A program made the translations under genes and the position numbers. This document shows, piece by piece, positions 8,587 to 16,572 of a stretch of 64,000 nt of DNA (position 1 is its first letter; every line of letters begins with the position of its first letter). The notes under the pieces were generated by a model. The model saw only the letters and a list, made by a program, of their open reading frames with translations. It was not told the origin of the DNA and did not search any database. Origin of the DNA: Gordonia sp. KTR9 (GTDB lineage Bacteria; Actinomycetota; Actinomycetes; Mycobacteriales; Mycobacteriaceae). The stretch covers positions 5,377,392-5,441,391 of the forward strand of contig NC_018581.1 of assembly GCF_000143885.2 (NCBI RefSeq), read 5' to 3'.

Positions 8587-9633
8587 ATGACCTCACCACC
8601 TCCCCGTGCCGACGAACCGGCCGAGACCCCACCGGCAGCCTCCACCCCGAGGCGTCTGCCCACGTTCGTCAAGGCACTCGGCGCTTTGGTGGCTGCGGCG
8701 ATCATCGCCGTCGGTGTCATCGACGCGGCCGGGAGTGAGGGCGGCGCGGACGCTCGGTCGCAACTGACCCTGATCGCGCCCGCCGCCGCCGGCGGAGGTT
8801 GGGACGGCGCGGCGCGTGAGATGCAGCAGGCGATGCGAGCGCAGAACATCGTCAACAACTCGCAGGTCGTCAACATCCCCGGCGCCGGGGGCACCATCGG
8901 ACTCAGCCAGTTCGCCGGCATGACGGGCGACGCCACCACGATCATGGTCATGGGCATCACGATGCTGGGCGCGATCAACATCAACGGATCCGACGTGGAT
9001 CTCGGTGACGTCACCCCCATCGCGCGCCTTGCCGATGACTACGACGTGGTCGTCGTACCGGACGATTCCCCGATCACGACCATCGACGAGCTGATGGCCG
9101 CGTGGAAGAAGGACCCGAAGGGATTCACCTTCGGTGGCGGGTCGCTGGGCAGCGTGGATCAGATGATCATCAGCCAGATGGCTCGCGAAAACGGCGTCGA
9201 CCCTGCCGCGGTCAACTACATCGCGTACTCCGGCGGCGGCGAACTGGCGACCTCGCTCATGTCGGGGACGATCAAGGCATCGGTCAGCGGCTACGAGGAC
9301 TTCGTCGACCAGATCGCCGCCGGAAATCTACGCGCGCTGGCGATCTCGGCCCCCGATCCGGTTCCGGCCATCGATCTGCCGACGCTGTCGGAGTTGGGTT
9401 TCGACGTCACCCTCACCAATTGGCGCGGCGTGGTCGCACCGCCGGGGATCACCGACGACGAGCGGACCGAACTCGAGGCGATCGTCACCGAGGTCGTCGA
9501 GTCACCGGAGTGGCGCGACGCGCTGCAGCGCAACAACTGGTCCGACACGTTCACGCCCGGCAACGGATTCACCCAGGTCATCGACCAGCAATCGGAGTTC
9601 GTCCGCGGCATCTGGGCCGATCTCGGGTACTGA
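8587..9633 (+). CDS. tctC: TctC-type solute-binding protein of a tripartite tricarboxylate transporter
   Basis: 348 aa from the ATG at 8587, preceded by GAGGAA; an upstream in-frame start at 8500 would add an unlikely leader. The N-terminus has a Pro-rich cytoplasmic stretch and one hydrophobic helix at about 26-46 without a lipobox Cys, so it is either a signal anchor or a long signal peptide. The mature part matches TctC/BugT: L-I-A-P-A-A-A-G-G-G-W-D then V-V-N-I-P-G-A-G-G-T-I-G-L, the two loops that grip carboxylate ligands. Further on, F-T-F-G-G-G-S-L-G and W-R-G-V-V-A-P-P-G are also typical. It captures the carboxylate outside the membrane and hands it to TctAB. It is the first gene of the operon behind the second operator. 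Confidence 0.93.
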   Translation: MTSPPPRADEPAETPPAASTPRRLPTFVKALGALVAAAIIAVGVIDAAGSEGGADARSQLTLIAPAAAGGGWDGAAREMQQAMRAQNIVNNSQVVNIPGAGGTIGLSQFAGMTGDATTIMVMGITMLGAININGSDVDLGDVTPIARLADDYDVVVVPDDSPITTIDELMAAWKKDPKGFTFGGGSLGSVDQMIISQMARENGVDPAAVNYIAYSGGGELATSLMSGTIKASVSGYEDFVDQIAAGNLRALAISAPDPVPAIDLPTLSELGFDVTLTNWRGVVAPPGITDDERTELEAIVTEVVESPEWRDALQRNNWSDTFTPGNGFTQVIDQQSEFVRGIWADLGY

Positions 9634-9691
9634 CCCTCGAACCCGGCCCGGACCGCATCACCCCTGCCCCACACGACATCACGGAGACCCC

Positions 9692-10090
9692 ATGACCATC
9701 CTTGTCGCCTTCGCCCATACCCCCGAAGGTCGAGCTGCGCTCGAGCACGGCCGGCGCCTCGCGAACAGCGAGAACACTCCACTCATCGTCTTCGACATGG
9801 ACACCGCTGCTGTCGAGGACGACGGCGGCATCACCGAACCCGACTTCGCGCGTGCCGGAAACGCGGTCGACGGCAACGCGATTCGTTGGCTCGGCCATCG
9901 TCGCGAGGACTCCGACCCGGCCGCCGAACTCATCGACGTCTCCGAGGAGTTGTCCGCCGATCTCATCGTCGTCGGCCTGCGCCGACGGTCGCGCGTCGGG
10001 AAGCTTCTGCTCGGTTCGAATGCCCAACGCATCCTCATCGATGCCGAGGTCCCGGTACTGGCAGTGAAGGCGGCCCATCATGACGACTGA
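9692..10090 (+). CDS. Universal stress protein (UspA family) inside the TTT operon
   Basis: 132 aa. The UspA fold is evident: an N-terminal strand T-I-L-V-A-F-A-H-T-P-E-G, the middle D-L-I-V-V-G-L-R-R-R-S-R-V-G-K-L-L-L-G-S-N-A-Q segment, which is the G-2x-G-9x-G(S/T) ATP-binding region in slightly altered form, and the C-terminal V-P-V-L-A-V-K strand. It lies between tctC and tctB, and its 3' end overlaps the tctB start by 11 bases, so it is translationally coupled to the transporter. Usp domains associated with transporters often act as nucleotide-dependent regulators. A role in gating or assembling this TTT system is an inference. Confidence 0.9.
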   Translation: MTILVAFAHTPEGRAALEHGRRLANSENTPLIVFDMDTAAVEDDGGITEPDFARAGNAVDGNAIRWLGHRREDSDPAAELIDVSEELSADLIVVGLRRRSRVGKLLLGSNAQRILIDAEVPVLAVKAAHHDD

Positions 10091-10643
10091 CAACGCGGCG
10101 GCCCAGCCCGCCGGCACGCCGCTCGACGACCGGCCGGACCGCGCACGCCGACCGCTCACCGGACGAAGCGGCCTGGTCGTCGCAGGAATGATGCTCGCGC
10201 TTGCCGTCTACCTGACCGCCGGCATCATCGGGATGGACATCCCAGGCAGCGCAGCAACTCCCGGACCGGCATTCTTCCCGATCATCTTGACGATCTGCGC
10301 CTACCTCATCGCCGGTCTCCTGACCGTCCAGACGCTACGTCACCCGGACGAGCCCGATCCCGACATCGTGCCGCCGGCGACCGGGCAGTGGCGCACGCAG
10401 AGTGACTGGCGTGCAATGGGTCTCGTCCTGGGCGGGCTGATCGCCTTCACCGTGCTGCTGATCCCCCTGGGTTGGATCCTGTCGGCCGCACTGCTGTTCT
10501 GGATCGTCGCCCACGCCATGGGTTCCACCCGCCCGGTTCTCGACATCGCGGTGTCCCTCGTCGTCTCCTGCGCGGTGCAGGCGTTCTTCTCGGCGGGTCT
10601 GGGACTGAATCTGCCCGCCGGCATCCTGGGAGGACTGTTCTGA
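10080..10643 (+). CDS. tctB: TctB-type small membrane subunit of TTT transporter
   Basis: 187 aa. A hydrophilic 28-residue N-terminus is followed by four predicted membrane helices, at about residues 30-50, 62-82, 112-150 (two closely spaced) and 158-180. This is the standard TctB topology. The segment G-P-A-F-F-P-I-I-L after the first helix is a recognisable TctB motif. The start overlaps the Usp gene and the stop overlaps the tctA ATG by one base (TGATG). TctB forms the small membrane component that stabilises TctA. Confidence 0.9.
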   Translation: MTTDNAAAQPAGTPLDDRPDRARRPLTGRSGLVVAGMMLALAVYLTAGIIGMDIPGSAATPGPAFFPIILTICAYLIAGLLTVQTLRHPDEPDPDIVPPATGQWRTQSDWRAMGLVLGGLIAFTVLLIPLGWILSAALLFWIVAHAMGSTRPVLDIAVSLVVSCAVQAFFSAGLGLNLPAGILGGLF

Positions 10644-12148
10644 TGGACAACATCTCGCTCCTGTTGGAGGGGTTCTCCCAGGCGCTCACCCCGATGAACC
10701 TGCTCTGGGTCTTCATCGGCGCGCTGCTCGGCACCGCGGTGGGGGTGCTCCCCGGTCTCGGTTCGGCGATGGCCGTCGCGCTGTTGCTACCGGTGACCTT
10801 CACGCTCGACCCCACTGCCGCGTTCATCATGTTCGCCGGCGTGTACTTCGGCGGCCTGTTCGGCGACTCGACCATGGGCATCCTGATGAACACGCCCGGG
10901 GGGTCCACGGCTATCGCGACATCATTCGAAGGTCACCGGATGGCCAAGCGCGGGAGGGCCGCGCAGGCGCTGGCCACGGCCGCCATCGGCGCCTTCATCG
11001 GCGGCATGATCGCGACGACCATCGTCGTGTTCTTCGCGCCCAAGCTCGCCGACCTCGCGATCCAGTTCGGTCCCGCCGAGTACTTCGCACTCGCCGTCTT
11101 CGCCTTCATCGCGATCGCGTCGGTGGTCTCCGACTCCGTCATCAAGGGCCTGACCGGGCTGCTCATCGGCTTGATCCTCGCGGTCATCGGGATCGACGGG
11201 ATCTCGGGCACCCAGCGCTTCACCATGGGCGCACCCGAGTTGTTCGACGGCATCAGCATCATCGTGATCACCGTCGGCACCCTGGCCCTGGGCGAGGTCA
11301 TCTACGTCGCGTCTCGCATCCATCGCACGCGTGCCCCGGATACGGACGCCGTCATCGGGCGGCCCTTCCTCAAGCGCGCCGAGTTCCGTGAGGCGCTCCC
11401 GGCGTGGTTGCGCGGCACGGGTTTCGGTGTTCCTTTCGGCGTCATCCCGGTCGGTGGCGCGGAGGTGCCCACGTTCCTCGCCTACGGGACCGAGCGGCGT
11501 CTCGACCGCAAGCGCCCCGACCCCCAGTTCGGACAGGGCGCCATCCGCGGCGTCGCCGGACCGGAGGCGGCGGGCAACGCGACGTCGGGCACCGCGATGG
11601 GGGCCTTGCTCGCGATGGGCCTGCCCACTTCCGCCACCGCGGCGATCATGCTGGCCGCGTTCCAGCAGTACGGTCTGCAGCCCGGCCCCCTGCTCTTCGA
11701 ACGCAACGCCGATCTCGTCTGGACGCTCATCGCCAGCCTGTTCATCGGACTGGTCATGCTGCTGATCCTCAACATGCCGTTCGCGGCCATCTGGGCGAAG
11801 TTGCTGTTGATCCCCAGGCACTACCTCTACGCGGGTATCGCGGTGTTCTGTGTCCTCGGCGTGTACGCCACATCGGCCGCGATCACCGATCTCATCCTGG
11901 TCATCGCTATCGCCTTCGTCGGATATCTACTGCGCCGCTACGGGTTCCCGCTCGCTCCGGTCATGATCGGCGTCGTCCTCGGCCCCCTCGCCGAGACCAG
12001 CCTGCGCAACGCGATGATGTCGAGCGGCGGTGATCCGAGCGTACTGATCGGCAGCGCGATCACGTGGGTCCTCTACGGCGTTCTCGCCGTCGTGGTCCTG
12101 TTCACCGCGTTCCGCCGCCTACGGATGCGTACGCGCCAGGACACGTGA
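10643..12148 (+). CDS. tctA: TctA-type large permease subunit of TTT transporter
   Basis: 501 aa from the ATG overlapping the tctB stop. It is very hydrophobic, with about 11-12 membrane helices. TctA signatures are clear: A-L-L-G-T-A-V-G-V-L-P-G-L-G near residue 30, Y-F-G-G-L-F-G-D-S-T then N-T-P-G-G-S-T-A-I-A-T near 75-95, and in the second half A-A-G-N-A-T-S-G-T-A-M-G and G-L-P-T-S-A-T-A-A-I-M. The length is normal for the family (about 500). It is the ion-coupled channel for the carboxylate bound by TctC. The RraA-type aldolase gene follows 52 bp later on the same strand, probably in one transcript. Confidence 0.94.
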   Translation: MDNISLLLEGFSQALTPMNLLWVFIGALLGTAVGVLPGLGSAMAVALLLPVTFTLDPTAAFIMFAGVYFGGLFGDSTMGILMNTPGGSTAIATSFEGHRMAKRGRAAQALATAAIGAFIGGMIATTIVVFFAPKLADLAIQFGPAEYFALAVFAFIAIASVVSDSVIKGLTGLLIGLILAVIGIDGISGTQRFTMGAPELFDGISIIVITVGTLALGEVIYVASRIHRTRAPDTDAVIGRPFLKRAEFREALPAWLRGTGFGVPFGVIPVGGAEVPTFLAYGTERRLDRKRPDPQFGQGAIRGVAGPEAAGNATSGTAMGALLAMGLPTSATAAIMLAAFQQYGLQPGPLLFERNADLVWTLIASLFIGLVMLLILNMPFAAIWAKLLLIPRHYLYAGIAVFCVLGVYATSAAITDLILVIAIAFVGYLLRRYGFPLAPVMIGVVLGPLAETSLRNAMMSSGGDPSVLIGSAITWVLYGVLAVVVLFTAFRRLRMRTRQDT

Positions 12149-12200
12149 TCCGACGGCAGTTCCCCCGGTTCCACCCGTTCTCACCGAAAGTCTGCAGCTG

Positions 12201-12878
12201 ATGCCCACCCGCACAACCACCGATCGCGCACTCATCCGCTCCCGGTTCCTCACCGTCGATGTCGCGAATGTCGCCGACGTCCTCGATGACCTCGGCCACC
12301 GCGATCAGGCACTCGCCACCGACGTCACGTGTGTGGCCGGGCGCGAGCGTCTGGCCGGGTGGGCGTTCACGATCTCGGGCGCGATGAGCGACACCCCGGG
12401 ACGAGACCCGCTGAAAGCGCGGGCGTGCAACCAGATCGGCCCGGACGAGGTGTCCGTGTGGCAGGGGAACGGGCGCGGCGTCTGTTACTTCGGTGAACTC
12501 GTCGCGATCGGGATGATGCAGCGGGGTTCCCCCGGCGCAGTGCTCGACGGCGGTGTGCGCGACAAGAAGTGGCTGCACGAGATCGGTTTCACGACGTTCT
12601 CCCGCTATCCGGCCTCGGTCCAGACCAGCGGCCGCTGGCGCGTCAGTGCGTGGCAGACGACCGTCACCCTGCCGGGTGCGTCCGGGAAACCGGTCGTCAT
12701 CGAACCCGGGGACTTCATCCTCGGCGACGACGACGGTGTCATCGTCATCCCCGGTGGGGTCGTCGACGTCGTGCTCGAGGCGGCCGAAGCCATGACCGAG
12801 AAGGAGGTCGACGTCCGTGCCGCGATCCGCAACGGCATGACCCTCGCCGACGCGATGGCGGAGTTCGGTCGAATCTGA
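12201..12878 (+). CDS. RraA-like aldolase (HMG/CHA aldolase family)
   Basis: 225 aa. RraA-family signatures: D-V-A-N-V-A-D-V-L-D near residue 20, then the catalytic G-A-V-L-D-G-G-V-R-D-K-K-W near 112-124, containing the G-x-R-D metal-binding pair, and G-D-D-D-G-V-I-V-I-P near 175. Members of this length with the R-D motif include 4-hydroxy-4-methyl-2-oxoglutarate and 4-carboxy-4-hydroxy-2-oxoadipate aldolases, which split a branched hydroxy-oxo acid to pyruvate plus oxaloacetate or pyruvate. Its position behind tctA and in the same operator-controlled block as an aconitase-like enzyme suggests it performs the carbon-carbon cleavage of the imported acid. RNase E inhibition, the other RraA role, is less likely in this context. 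Confidence 0.85.
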   Translation: MPTRTTTDRALIRSRFLTVDVANVADVLDDLGHRDQALATDVTCVAGRERLAGWAFTISGAMSDTPGRDPLKARACNQIGPDEVSVWQGNGRGVCYFGELVAIGMMQRGSPGAVLDGGVRDKKWLHEIGFTTFSRYPASVQTSGRWRVSAWQTTVTLPGASGKPVVIEPGDFILGDDDGVIVIPGGVVDVVLEAAEAMTEKEVDVRAAIRNGMTLADAMAEFGRI

Positions 12879-12881
12879 TCA

Positions 12882-12942
12882 CAGAGTGCGGGATACGTAC
12901 CGGTTTCCGGCACGCATCCCGCACTCTGGTCAACGGACCCGC
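12882..12942. repeat. Hairpin repeat, right copy flanking the island
   Basis: CAGAGTGCGGGAT at 12882-12894 pairs perfectly with ATCCCGCACTCTG at 12916-12928. The inner arms CCGG/CCGG close on a TTT loop, giving 22-nt arms with two mismatches. The loop core GGTTTCC and the following CTGGTCAACGG match the left copy at 3901-3957. It again lies between convergent genes (RraA-like and DoxX-like). Together the copies bracket the island. Confidence 0.85.
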
Positions 12943-12943
12943 G

Positions 12944-13219
12944 TCAGCCGCGTGCCAGCGCCGCCCGGTACCCGAGGAAACCCAGGTAGCCGGCGAGGCC
13001 GATGAGGCCCAGCCGCCGGGTCCGCGGCGACACCAGCGCGAGGCCGATCGCGGTCTCGGAGGCACCGTTGCGGTAGGTCCAGGTGGTGGTGTCGTCAGGG
13101 AACACCGGCGCGGTGATCGGAGCGAAGACCTGCGGCGCCACGAAGTGCGCCACGCCGGTCGCGGCCAGTCCCCCGCCCAGCAGCGAGACAGCGTCCAGTG
13201 ATCCCTTGCGAGTGGCCAT
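12944..13219 (-). CDS. Small DoxX-like membrane protein
   Basis: 91 aa from the ATG at 13219, which has AAGGGA upstream; an in-frame start at 13273 lacks one. Two to three hydrophobic segments are seen: A-V-S-L-L-G-G-G-L-A-A-T-G-V-A-H-F near residue 10, A-S-E-T-A-I-G-L-A-L-V near 52, and L-G-L-I-G-L-A-G-Y-L-G-F-L-G-Y near 70. H-F-V-A-P followed by an R-N-G-A-S-E-T-A-I-G stretch resembles DoxX/MauE-like small membrane proteins of Gordonia and Rhodococcus. Function unknown. It is convergent with the RraA-like gene across the right hairpin repeat. Confidence 0.65.
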   Translation of the reverse strand: MATRKGSLDAVSLLGGGLAATGVAHFVAPQVFAPITAPVFPDDTTTWTYRNGASETAIGLALVSPRTRRLGLIGLAGYLGFLGYRAALARG

Positions 13220-13297
13220 CAGAGTGTTCCCTTCGTCGTCGTCGACTCTCCCGGAGATCGTAAGCGCCGGCACGTCGCGACCGGACCCCGACAGGCG

Positions 13298-14293
13298 CTA
13301 TCTCACCGTCGGCACCGTGAGTCCGCGGTCGGCCTCGTCGAGGTCACCGGTGTCCCCGTACTCGTGAGCGCGACGGCCGGCGACGAAGACGTAGGCCATG
13401 AACAGCGACCAGGCCGTCACACCGATCCCGATGCGCGCCCAGGTCGGCAGCGGGGACGGCGTGACGAATGCCTCGATGACCCCGCACAGCAACAGCACGA
13501 CCACCAGACCCAGTGCGACTCCGACCGCCGCCCGGCCCTCCTCCCCGAGAGCCGTTGCACGCGTCCGATTTCCCGGGGACACCCACGCCCAGAAGATCCG
13601 CAGACCCACCCCCGCGGCGACGAACAGGCAGGTCAACTCGAGCATCCCGTGCGGCAGGATCAGTCCGAAGAAGAGGTCGCCGCGACCGTGGCGAATCATG
13701 ATCGACGCCACGACCACCAGATTCAGGACGTTCGTATAAAGCATCCAGATCACCGGGAAGCCGAACACCCCCAAGGCGATACACAGGGCGGCCAGCCAGA
13801 AGTTGTTGGTCCACACCCGCGCGGCGAACGACGTCGCCTCGTATTCGCTGTAGTAGTTCTCGAAGTCGTTGGTGACGAGGCTTTCGATCTCGGCGGGCGA
13901 CGCGAACGAGCTCTCGATGCGCGGATGGGCCAGAACCCACCACGTCATGATCGCCGCTGCGCCGAGCGACCCACCCATCACCGACAGCCACCACCAGCGC
14001 ATCCGGTACAGGGCGGCGGGGAACGACCGGGTGAAGAACTCGATCACCGTCGTCGGCGTGCTGACGCGGGTTCCGGTCGCACGGCCGCGGGCGCGAGCCA
14101 GGAGAGCCGACAGGTACGCGACGAGCGACGCGTCGGGGGCGGTCGACCGGATGACCGACAGATGGGTGGCCACGCGCTGATAGGTGTCGATCATCTCGTC
14201 GGCCTCGGCACCGGTGAGTCGGCGACGCCGGGATAGCGCGTCGAGCCGCTCCCACGTCGCGCGGTGCGCGGACACATAGGCGTCGAGATCCAC
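13298..14293 (-). CDS. Stage II sporulation protein M-family membrane protein
   Basis: 331 aa, GTG start. The cytoplasmic N-terminus is a helical M-D-L-D-A-Y-V-S-A-H-R-A-T-W-E-R-L bundle typical of DUF95/SpoIIM proteins of non-sporulating actinobacteria. About six membrane helices follow between residues 95 and 315, including the G-L-I-L-P-H-G-M-L-E-L motif near 207-216 that defines the family. It is divergent from an RDD-family gene, as are Rv3694c and Rv3695 in M. tuberculosis, and the length matches Rv3694c (330 aa). The role is unknown; SpoIIM homologues elsewhere scaffold peptidoglycan-active complexes. Confidence 0.9.
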   Translation of the reverse strand: MDLDAYVSAHRATWERLDALSRRRRLTGAEADEMIDTYQRVATHLSVIRSTAPDASLVAYLSALLARARGRATGTRVSTPTTVIEFFTRSFPAALYRMRWWWLSVMGGSLGAAAIMTWWVLAHPRIESSFASPAEIESLVTNDFENYYSEYEATSFAARVWTNNFWLAALCIALGVFGFPVIWMLYTNVLNLVVVASIMIRHGRGDLFFGLILPHGMLELTCLFVAAGVGLRIFWAWVSPGNRTRATALGEEGRAAVGVALGLVVVLLLCGVIEAFVTPSPLPTWARIGIGVTAWSLFMAYVFVAGRRAHEYGDTGDLDEADRGLTVPTVR

Positions 14294-14402
14294 GCGGCCA
14301 GGGTATCCGGCATTCGCGCGACCGCGGCACGTGTCATTCAGCGGGACCTCGCGGGTGTGTGTTCCCGACGCCGCGTCGCGGTATCGCGTCGTAGGGTGAG
14401 GC

Positions 14403-15248
14403 GTGATGTCTCATCCCGTGCCGCCGCGACCCCCAGTATGGGGTGCGGGCGCCACGACGACGGTCGGCGTCGGGCGCGACGACCTGGTCTCCGGCGAAGC
14501 CGTCGCTCTCGCACTGCCGCCGGCCAACCTCGGCTACCGGATTCTGTCGGGCATCCTCGACGTCCTGCTCGGTTTCGGCCTGTGGTTGTTCCTGTGGTGG
14601 ATGTCGTTCAAGGTCGCCGGCGAGGCGAGTGACGCGTGGCGCGGAACCATCAACACGTTGATTCCCATCCTCGCCGTCGTCGCTCTTCCGACACTGCTGG
14701 AGACCGTCACCCCGGGAAAGTCCGTGGGCCACCTCGTCCTCGGCCTCCGGACGGTCCGAGATGACGCCGGTCCGACGGGTTTCCGGCACTCGCTGACCCG
14801 CGCGCTGATCGGGTTCATCGAGCTCTACGCCTGTCTGGGACTCCCGGCGCTCATCTCGGCGGCCATCTCCCGACGAAACAAGCGCCTGGGTGATCTGCTC
14901 GCCGGGACCTACGTGATCCGCGACCGTCATCGGCTCGTCGAACAGGCCCCCATCGACATGCCGCCGGGTCTGCGGTCATGGGCCGTCTCCGCCGACATGG
15001 CCGCACTTCCCGACCCGCTCGCGGTGGTCATCAGGCAGTTCCTCAACGGCCGGCACGGCATGAAGCCCGAACCACGGGCGTACGCCGCCCGCCGGATCGT
15101 GTTCGACGTCGCACCGTTCGTCGCCCCCGCTCCCCCGCCCGGTGCCCAGTTCGAGGACGTGTTGTCGGCGATCATGGCCGAGCGCCGGCGCCGAGACACC
15201 GAACGCCTGGTGCGCGAAGCCCAACTGCGGGAACGTCTGCTGCGCTGA
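14403..15248 (+). CDS. RDD-family membrane protein
   Basis: 281 aa. The start is GTG at 14403, with ATG as the next codon. The RDD domain spans residues about 38-180, with membrane helices near 48-68, 85-100 and 135-150. The typical A-N-L-G-Y-R-I-L-S-G-I-L-D at its beginning carries the R...D pair, and R-R-N-K-R-L-G-D-L-L-A-G-T follows later. The C-terminal 100 residues are soluble and basic, as in Rv3695. The function of RDD proteins is not settled; some act as ion antiporters. Divergent partner of the SpoIIM-like gene. Confidence 0.9.
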   Translation: MMSHPVPPRPPVWGAGATTTVGVGRDDLVSGEAVALALPPANLGYRILSGILDVLLGFGLWLFLWWMSFKVAGEASDAWRGTINTLIPILAVVALPTLLETVTPGKSVGHLVLGLRTVRDDAGPTGFRHSLTRALIGFIELYACLGLPALISAAISRRNKRLGDLLAGTYVIRDRHRLVEQAPIDMPPGLRSWAVSADMAALPDPLAVVIRQFLNGRHGMKPEPRAYAARRIVFDVAPFVAPAPPPGAQFEDVLSAIMAERRRRDTERLVREAQLRERLLR

Positions 15249-15309
15249 TCCGTGCCGCGGCAGGGCTCAGCCCGGCACGCGACCCATCCATCGCGGCTAG
15301 GCTGCTGGG

Positions 15310-16551
15310 GTGACGGTGACACTGACCGCGAAGGACAAGAGCCGAGCCGCTGGCCGACGACTGGCCTCCGGCCTCCTGGTTGTCGGAATGGCCTGTGCCG
15401 CAGTCCTCACCGGCGCCGCCCCGTCGTGGGCAGCGCCGAGCGAGGGATCGGTGACCGTCTCGCACGTGGTCCCTCGCATCATCGACACCGAGATGGTGGC
15501 CGACCGGACTGTCGCCCTACCCCAGGCTGATTCGACGCTGCGCGTGCGATACACCTCGACCTCGATCCGCGGCGTGCCGACGGTCATGTCCGGAACCCTC
15601 CTCACCCCGCCGACGCCGCCACCCGCAGGTGGCTGGCCCCTTGCCGTGTGGAACCACATGACCGTGGGGGCAGCCGACGCGTGCGCCCCGTCGGTTGCCC
15701 ACGCCGGCCACAGCGAACTACCCCGCATGACGTCCGGCGATGGCATCGTCGCCCGGCTGCTCGACGCCGGTTTCGTCGTGGTGCGCCCGGACTTCGAGGG
15801 TATCGGCGGGCCGGGGCCACATCCTTATCTCATCGGGGACTCGTTGGCGCGGTCGGCGATCGACATGGCGCTCGCGGCGGCCGATCACGATCCGCGCATC
15901 GGTCGCGACGTCGTCGTGGCGGGCCATTCGGAGGGAGCCGTCGCCGCACTGTCGGCCGCTGCTCGTCCGTCATCGGAGTGGGGACCCCTGCGGTTACGGG
16001 CCGTGTCGGCGCTGGCACCACCGACACGAGTCGCCGGCCTGCTCGACGGCGCGTCCAACGTCCCCGTCGCCGGGCCGGCCGTCAACGAACTCATGGGACT
16101 GGCCGCGCTGATCGGGAGCGGTGCGGCTGCAGCTGATCCCGCGTTCGACGAACTGATGGACAACGGCGGACTCAGCGCCCGGGCGCGCGAACTGCGTCCT
16201 CAGGTCGAGACCCGCTGCTACGCAGACCTGACGGCAGCGGATTCGTTCGGCGGTCTCGCACCCACCCAGCTGCTGGGACCCCGCGGCGAGGAGATGAAGC
16301 AGCGGCTGCTGACGACCCTTCGCAACAACGATGTTGCGCGACTTCGCTTCTCGAAGGCTCTTCCGGTCCGGGTCGACTCCGGCACCGTCGACACCGTGTC
16401 CCCGCAACCGCTGGTGGCCGGTCTGGTCGACACCTACCGACGGTCGGGGGTGTCGGTGACCTATACCGATCATTTCACCGGACACCCAGGGGTGGCGACC
16501 GATCCCCGCAACGCCGCGACCATCGCCGACTGGCTCATCGGCCGGGTGTGA
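15310..16551 (+). CDS. Secreted lipase/esterase, alpha/beta hydrolase (LIP family)
   Basis: 413 aa, GTG start. A long Sec signal peptide (Arg-rich n-region, then L-A-S-G-L-L-V-V-G-M-A-C-A-A-V-L) is cleaved around A-W-A/A-P near residue 41. The nucleophile elbow is G-H-S-E-G-A near residue 203, and the acid and base fit D-T-V-S-P-Q near 362 and the final F-T-G-H-P-G-V near 394. The layout matches actinobacterial secretory lipases (PF03583), acting on acylglycerols or other esters outside the cell. It stands alone between the RDD gene and a convergent M20 hydrolase. Substrate preference cannot be read from the sequence. Confidence 0.88.
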   Translation: MTVTLTAKDKSRAAGRRLASGLLVVGMACAAVLTGAAPSWAAPSEGSVTVSHVVPRIIDTEMVADRTVALPQADSTLRVRYTSTSIRGVPTVMSGTLLTPPTPPPAGGWPLAVWNHMTVGAADACAPSVAHAGHSELPRMTSGDGIVARLLDAGFVVVRPDFEGIGGPGPHPYLIGDSLARSAIDMALAAADHDPRIGRDVVVAGHSEGAVAALSAAARPSSEWGPLRLRAVSALAPPTRVAGLLDGASNVPVAGPAVNELMGLAALIGSGAAAADPAFDELMDNGGLSARARELRPQVETRCYADLTAADSFGGLAPTQLLGPRGEEMKQRLLTTLRNNDVARLRFSKALPVRVDSGTVDTVSPQPLVAGLVDTYRRSGVSVTYTDHFTGHPGVATDPRNAATIADWLIGRV

Positions 16552-16572
16552 GGTTCCCGGCTCGGTGCGCGA

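Noticed and set aside
3872..12950. Prophage or IS-borne island
   Set aside because: No integrase, transposase, tRNA attachment site or phage gene is visible; only the hairpin repeats mark the borders.
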